From the NCBI GenBank assembly GCA_016208205.1, contig JACQYP010000025.1, positions 1 through 28,102 on the forward strand: a stretch of 28,102 bases of DNA, given 5' to 3'. Positions within the stretch are counted from its first letter, which is position 1, and each line of letters opens with the position of its first letter. A model generated the notes under the pieces. That model ran no database searches. It was not told where the DNA came from and worked only from the letters and a program-made list of their open reading frames with translations. Origin of the DNA: Candidatus Desantisiibacteriota bacterium (GTDB lineage: Bacteria; UBA9089; CG2-30-40-21). The position numbers were made by a program, and so were the translations under genes. Shown here piece after piece: positions 24,211 through 28,102 of this stretch.

Positions 24211-24239
24211 TTGCAAAATGTCTTCTTTTATGCTAAAAT
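24211..24239 (+). promoter_or_regulatory. Promoter of rpmB
   Basis: TTGCAA (24211-24216), 17 bases, TAAAAT (24234-24239) with TGC before the -10 (extended -10). The start codon at 24322 is 82 bases downstream. Confidence 0.75.
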
Positions 24240-24321
24240 ATAATAATGTAATTGTGATTTCAAAATAAATGAGAAAATGGTTGCAAATAATCTTAATAAA
24301 TTAAAATAAGGAGAATGTATC

Positions 24322-24525
24322 ATGGCTAAGGCATGTGAATTTTGCGGGAAGGGTCCAATGACTGGTAATAATGTCAGTCATTCCAATCGGAAGACAAAGA
24401 GAAGATGGTTGCCAAATATTCAGCATATGAAATTAACGATTAATGGAACAACTAACTATAGGGATATTTGTACATCCTGTCTGCGTACTACACGAAAAGC
24501 TGTGGCAAAACCTGCTCCAGAATAA
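24322..24525 (+). CDS. rpmB: Ribosomal protein L28
   Basis: The 67-residue protein starts [32 protein letters not shown], the classical bL28 opening, with the GNNVSHSN and K/R-rich block that binds 23S rRNA near the exit-site region, and TSCLRTTRK near the end. Four Cys residues (two CxxC-like pairs, CEFC and CTSC) indicate a zinc-binding form of L28. AAGGAG eleven bases before the ATG is a good ribosome site. It is transcribed alone from the promoter at 24211. Confidence 0.96.
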   Translation: MAKACEFCGKGPMTGNNVSHSNRKTKRRWLPNIQHMKLTINGTTNYRDICTSCLRTTRKAVAKPAPE

Positions 24526-24635
24526 ATACTTAATATGGATGAAGCGTTCATGGCTGCGAAATTTATTTCCGAGTGCGATAGCTTACTTGCTACTGTTTTA
24601 GTATAGCGTTTCAACAATATCATCTTCTGGTAGTT

Positions 24636-24651
24636 GCAGGCTTTAGCCTGC
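24636..24651. repeat. REP-like palindrome
   Basis: GCAGGCT (24636-24642) and AGCCTGC (24645-24651) form a perfect 7-bp stem with a 2-base loop, set in the GTAGTTGCAGGCTTTAGCC context that recurs in many genomes as a REP-like element. Confidence 0.7.
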
Positions 24652-24805
24652 GTAACATATGCAACCTCATATACTACCGTGAACGGTTACGAACTCATAA
24701 TGTTCTGCTTCAGACGGAAACATAATTTTCTTCAATAAAGTTAAGCTATAGTCCAGTAAAATGAAAGCAGGATTTATTTGAGGTTTTTGGAGGCATGAGA
24801 GAAAA

Positions 24806-24979
24806 CAACGGATTATCGTTATAAGCGACATATCCACCACCAGCTAAATAAGGTGCTTAATATAATAATCTTGAGCTTTCTTTTATGCCTAAAAAACCTT
24901 CTGTATCTGTAGCGGAAATACAGAAAAAGTAGCTTATTTTTTGAATGAAAAATTATGTTTCACGGTGAACCAGCACAAT
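24806..24979 (+). repeat. Dispersed ~180-bp element, copy 2
   Basis: This is the second copy of the element at 41-226. It keeps the AACG/CGTT hairpin (24807-24820) with a compensated pair, keeps TTCTGTAT/ATACAGAA (24899-24925), but lacks the left arm of the GGTGGTGGAT hairpin and has a 1-base shift in the second loop. It ends ~35 bases before the fusion gene at 25014. Confidence 0.75.
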
Positions 24980-25013
24980 AAGGCTCTCCAATGTCCATGG
25001 GAAAGAATAGCAT

Positions 25014-26606
25014 ATGCTTTGCAAAAGTCATTGCAGCCAAAAAAACTTGCTGAGAAAATTTATCATTCTCTTTATGATATTATTGCCGGCAGTAGTACTT
25101 GCTGCGGATCAACCATCAATCAGATTTAGACCATCAAGCATTAAATTCCACGAGGCAAAGCAACACCAACAGCTTCAACAAACACTTGCAATTAAGAATG
25201 TTGGCAAGGGAATAATGAATGTCCATCTGCGTTCGTCCTGTGAATGCCTCAGCATAACCCCGTCTGTAGCCACAATTACTTCCAATAATATTCAGGCAGT
25301 ACTACTTAAATTTGACACCCAGGATCGTGCCGGCAAGATAGGCGAATATATATTTGTAGATTCAAACGACCCTGTTAATCCGCATGTTACCCTGGTGGTT
25401 GAGGGTATGGTAAAAGGCAGCACCTCCATATCTGATAATCACCTATCAGCACAGATATCTACCTCCGGCATAAGCAAGGGTAGTGTAAGTGTCTGTCTTG
25501 CTCTCTTTTCTACACCAAACTGCAAATACTGTCAGCAATTAAGATCAGAGATAATCCCACAGATTGGCAAGAAACATGGGGCAAACATTAAGCTTAAGAT
25601 GTTTGAAATAAACAAAAGCGAAAATTACAAGAAACTGCTTTTATTAGAAAAGCAGATGGGGACTCAAGACACCAGATTACCGGTTATATTTATTGATAAT
25701 CATATGCTCTATGGCAAAAAACAAATACGGTTGCATCTGGAAAATGAGATTAAACAATGTGTATCTCGCGGCGGATGCGAATTAATGCCTGATATATCAG
25801 TAGATAAACCTGTGTATATAAAAGAAAAATTTGTCTCTATCAAGCTTATTCCTATCCTTGTTGCCGGCTTAATAGATGGAATCAATCCCTGTGCCTTTGC
25901 CACTATAATATTCTTTCTGTCGTATCTTGTACTTGCCGGACGCGGCCGCAAAGAAATATTGCTGGTTGGAATATCGTTTACTACAGCAGTATTTTTAACA
26001 TATCTGCTGATTGGACTTGGAATATTTCATGTCTTGAAGATAGCAAACTTCCGAATTATTCATTACTTGATTGCATCTATGACCATTATCCTTGGGATAC
26101 TGTCCCTGAGAGATTACTTAAAAATCAAACAGGGCAAATTATCAGAAGATATCACTCAAGCTATTACAAAACAGATAACAGGCAGTAACACTATACCCCC
26201 TACACCACCTGCTGATGAAATTATCTGCCTTGGAGGAGTCTGTAATCTGCCAAAAACAAGGATTCATGAGAGTATTTATAAACATGGCAAGGCAGGCGGA
26301 TATATCCTTTCGTCTTTTGGGTTGGGACTGACTATTTCTGCCTTAGAGTTTTCGTGTACCGGTCAGATATATGTGCCTACCCTGATGTACATGACAAAAA
26401 TATCCGGGTTAAAGATGATGGCATTTGGTTATCTGATTCTGTACAATCTGGTGTTTGTTGCTCCCCTGATTATTATCTTTCTATTGAGTTATAATGGTGT
26501 AAAATCAAAAACATTCTCTGGATTTGCAGAAAAACATGCTGCGAACATAAAGCTTGCTATTTCTCTGTTTTTCTTCTGTATGGGGATATTGCTTGTGGTA
26601 TGGTGA
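25014..26606 (+). CDS. DUF1573-thioredoxin-CcdA three-domain redox fusion
   Basis: The 530-residue product begins with a signal peptide (hydrophobic residues ~16-30, VVLA cleavage-type end). Next is a DUF1573 domain (~35-135) with the Cys76-x-Cys78 pair (SSCECLS), a glutaredoxin/thioredoxin-like domain (~155-255) with Cys170-x-x-Cys173 (CKYC) and the cis-Pro in RLPVIF, and a CcdA/DsbD-like membrane part (~275-530) with Cys293 in GINPCAFA and Cys448 in EFSCTGQ. Known CcdA/DsbD domains carry electrons from cytoplasmic thioredoxin to the periplasm through two membrane Cys. Here the receiving periplasmic domain appears fused at the N-terminus. The client could be DUF1573 itself, cytochrome maturation or other disulfides; that is inference. 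It is not in an operon with related genes. Confidence 0.85.
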   Translation: MLCKSHCSQKNLLRKFIILFMILLPAVVLAADQPSIRFRPSSIKFHEAKQHQQLQQTLAIKNVGKGIMNVHLRSSCECLSITPSVATITSNNIQAVLLKFDTQDRAGKIGEYIFVDSNDPVNPHVTLVVEGMVKGSTSISDNHLSAQISTSGISKGSVSVCLALFSTPNCKYCQQLRSEIIPQIGKKHGANIKLKMFEINKSENYKKLLLLEKQMGTQDTRLPVIFIDNHMLYGKKQIRLHLENEIKQCVSRGGCELMPDISVDKPVYIKEKFVSIKLIPILVAGLIDGINPCAFATIIFFLSYLVLAGRGRKEILLVGISFTTAVFLTYLLIGLGIFHVLKIANFRIIHYLIASMTIILGILSLRDYLKIKQGKLSEDITQAITKQITGSNTIPPTPPADEIICLGGVCNLPKTRIHESIYKHGKAGGYILSSFGLGLTISALEFSCTGQIYVPTLMYMTKISGLKMMAFGYLILYNLVFVAPLIIIFLLSYNGVKSKTFSGFAEKHAANIKLAISLFFFCMGILLVVW

Positions 26607-26610
26607 AATC

Positions 26611-26676
26611 GTAATTACTCAGGTTGTCTTTCTTCACGGTTGATAATTTGCTCTCTTAACCCTTAAGCCGTGAACC
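26611..26676 (+). repeat. Dispersed repeat with TTGCTCTCTTAACCC core, copy 3
   Basis: It begins 5 bases after the fusion gene's stop and matches 21128-21200, sharing ACTCAGGTTGTCT and TTGCTCTCTTAACCC, but has fewer GTTCACG units. Confidence 0.8.
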
Positions 26677-26681
26677 AGTAT

Positions 26682-26749
26682 TGATGGGTTTACCCATCCT
26701 ACTCTCTTTTGCCTCCTGTAGGATGGGTGAAACGGAGCGCAACCCATCT
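26682..26749. repeat. GATGGGTT/AACCCATC inverted repeat
   Basis: GATGGGTTTACCCATCCTAC faces GTAGGATGGGTGAAACGG...AACCCATC. The same ACCCATCCTAC unit occurs near 3674 and the GATGGGTT pair near 21506. It abuts the 3' end of the aldolase gene and could end its transcript. Confidence 0.7.
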
Positions 26750-27746
26750 ATACAGATGCCTCCACTATCTTTCTCCCCTGCCCTGCAGATCCGAGAACAT
26801 CTTTATTCTTGCGTGCAATCATGGATTGCAGCTCTTCTCTGGCTGGCCCGAGATACTTTCTTGGGTCAAATTCTTTTGGATTTTCAGCCAGCACCTTCCG
26901 TACTACAGCCGTAACCACAAGCCGTCCATCAGAATCGATATTTATCTTACACACCGCACTCTTTGCTGCCTTGCGTAACTGATCCTCAGGGATGCCTACT
27001 GCACCCTCAAGCCTGCCGCCATATTGATTGATCATATCTACATACACCGGCAGCACAGAGCTTGCTCCATGCAAGACAATCGGAAAACCAGGCAATCTTT
27101 TCTCAATCTTATCAAGGATATCAAACCGCAATGGCGGCACCTGCTCACCTTCTTTAAGCTTAAACTTATACGCCCCATGGCTTGTACCAATCGATATGGC
27201 TAAGGAATCAACACCGGTTTTAGCTACAAATTCCTCTACCTCTTCCGGTTGGGTATAATGACTTTTTTCTGCAACAACATCATCCTCAATCCCAGCCAAT
27301 ACCCCAAGCTCACCCTCAACAACAACATCCCTTTCGTGAGCATATTCTACTACTCTTTTCGTAAGCTGAATGTTTTCCTCAAAGCTGAGATGTGAGCCGT
27401 CAATCATTACAGAACTGAACCCACTATCAATGCAAGACTTACATAATTCAAAGGTATCGCCGTGATCAAGATGCAGGGTAATGGGAATACTTGCCCCACT
27501 TGCCTTAACCATCTCCACTGCCCCCAGTGCCATGTACCGCAGCAAGATTGGGTCAGCATACTTGCGGGCTCCACTGGATACCTGCAATATCACCGGCGAA
27601 TCACTCTCGATACAGCCGCGAACAATTGACTGAAGTTGTTCCATGTTGTTAAAATTATACGCCGGAATGGCAAACCCTTTCTCCATCGCTACCTTAAACA
27701 TTATTTTAGTGGTAACCAATCCAATTTCTTTGTAACTTACACTCAT
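26748..27746 (-). CDS. fba: Class II fructose-bisphosphate aldolase
   Basis: The 332-residue zinc enzyme splits fructose-1,6-bisphosphate in glycolysis or makes it in gluconeogenesis. PAYNFNNMEQL, LHLDHGDTFE (Asp95 catalytic, His96 zinc), MIDGSHLSFEENI, VEGELGVLAG, SIGTSHGAYKF (His190 zinc) and PIVLHGASSV (His226 zinc) are all present. The start at 27746 is chosen because AGGAG lies 7 bases upstream; the frame extends 33 more residues to 27845, but these have no family match. The C-terminal stop lies in the GATGGGTT repeat. Confidence 0.94.
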   Translation of the reverse strand: MSVSYKEIGLVTTKIMFKVAMEKGFAIPAYNFNNMEQLQSIVRGCIESDSPVILQVSSGARKYADPILLRYMALGAVEMVKASGASIPITLHLDHGDTFELCKSCIDSGFSSVMIDGSHLSFEENIQLTKRVVEYAHERDVVVEGELGVLAGIEDDVVAEKSHYTQPEEVEEFVAKTGVDSLAISIGTSHGAYKFKLKEGEQVPPLRFDILDKIEKRLPGFPIVLHGASSVLPVYVDMINQYGGRLEGAVGIPEDQLRKAAKSAVCKINIDSDGRLVVTAVVRKVLAENPKEFDPRKYLGPAREELQSMIARKNKDVLGSAGQGRKIVEASV

Positions 27747-27832
27747 ATGAAATCTCCTATAATAAAATATTAAATTAGTAGAAAACAAGCATACCTGTTC
27801 TCGTTTTCCTTGTAATTCCTCTAAAAATAAGC

Positions 27833-27860
27833 CCATAGAGAACACAAATATCCTCTATGG
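27833..27860 (-). terminator. Hairpin at the end of the transposase fragment
   Basis: CCATAGAG (27833-27840) pairs with CTCTATGG (27853-27860) around a 12-base loop; on the minus strand the stem is followed by GCTTATTTTTAG. The transposase stop codon lies in the stem. It may be a weak intrinsic terminator or part of the element's end. Confidence 0.45.
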
Positions 27861-28102
27861 AAATATCGCCTTGTGTCCCTTAATTCCTGAAGTTTCTACA
27901 GGAAAGGTTGCCCATTCCTGCATTGTCCAAACATGGTTACTAAGTCCAGCCATCATTGCTGGAGTCCGTTTATTATATGTTTCTGTTCCTACTTTTTCAC
28001 GAAGTGTCCTTACCGGCCAACAAAAATTGTAACTATACATTGTAAAATAAGTTGCTGCTTCATGCATCTCCCAATCCTTTGAAAAACAATATGTTTTTCG
28101 TA
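27855..28102 (-). CDS. C-terminal part of a transposase (cut by the window edge)
   Basis: About 81 residues are visible: RKTYCFSKDWEMHEAATYFTMYSYNFCWPVRTL, later TPAMMAGLSNHVWTMQEW, ending at a TAG. The YNFCxPxRTLR and TPAMxAGL blocks are typical of the end of IS transposases of the DDE type, where a Tyr-Asn-Phe-containing helix precedes the Arg. The frame is open to base 28102, so the gene continues outside. The ATG at 28065 is internal. The family cannot be named from this fragment. Confidence 0.7.
   Translation of the reverse strand, partial: RKTYCFSKDWEMHEAATYFTMYSYNFCWPVRTLREKVGTETYNKRTPAMMAGLSNHVWTMQEWATFPVETSGIKGHKAIFP

Larger units (their letters stand above)
24526..25013. other. Gene-free stretch with palindrome and second copy of the 180-bp element
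   Basis: Nothing coding is convincing. Contents are a GCAGGCT-TT-AGCCTGC palindrome (24636-24651), a CCGTGAACGG unit near 24680, and the dispersed element at 24806-24979. A 62-residue frame from 24941 overlaps the next gene and is rejected. The promoter of the downstream fusion gene was not found. Confidence 0.65.

Noticed and set aside
24941..25129. 62-residue reading frame overlapping the redox fusion gene
   Set aside because: It starts in the dispersed element and overlaps the signal peptide region of a well supported gene.
27747..27845. 33-residue N-terminal extension of the aldolase
   Set aside because: A good ribosome site sits before the ATG at 27746 and the extension does not resemble the family.

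Overview
The window looks like chromosomal DNA from an uncultivated, AT-leaning, Gram-negative bacterium. The Gram-negative call rests on an MsbA-type flippase beside a DUF374 acyltransferase and a lipid-A-type sugar dehydrogenase. The phylum is not determinable from sequence alone. The mixture of ordinary single-copy genes with intergenic spaces packed with short repeats resembles genomes of candidate phyla; this is an inference.

Layout. 1-316: a ~180-bp element with a second copy at 24806-24979. 317-550: small membrane/coiled-coil protein. 632-4422: a promoter, then a sugar-nucleotide dehydrogenase, MsbA-like ABC flippase and DUF374 acyltransferase, probably lipid A or envelope lipid synthesis. 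4466-5118: a decayed VapBC-type toxin-antitoxin pair. 5188-8095: a NACHT ATPase with a degenerate, frameshifted cyclase domain, then a DUF192 protein. 8189-8806: DedA protein. 8972-11514: gmd, rfbA, rfbC for nucleotide sugars. 11545-14234, minus strand: cobT-alr-panD under one promoter. 14297-17609, minus strand: CDF metal transporter and a GT-C type membrane protein. 17861-18608: a coiled-coil protein and a 54-aa peptide gene. 18631-21174: YfhO-type membrane protein. 21261-21440, minus strand: a 35-aa lysine-rich protein with its own promoter. 21626-24073, minus strand: CPA-type antiporter and a RuBisCO-like protein. 24211-24525: ribosomal protein L28. 25014-26606: a DUF1573-thioredoxin-CcdA fusion. 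26748-27746, minus strand: class II aldolase. 27855-28102, minus strand: the C-terminal end of a transposase running off the edge.

The most unusual signal is the repeat load. Several families of tandem heptamers (TCCTGAC, TATTCTG, ACCGTGA, ACCGATA types), REP-like palindromes and long nested inverted repeats fill almost every gene boundary. The same families also appear in frame inside at least four genes (MsbA-like, NACHT, GT-C, YfhO) and form the C-terminal tails of others. This resembles cyanobacterial heptanucleotide repeats combined with Rickettsia-type palindromic elements that insert into proteins. Most promoters that could be seen share an extended -10 (TGn before TATAnT). No CRISPR array, tRNA or rRNA was seen.
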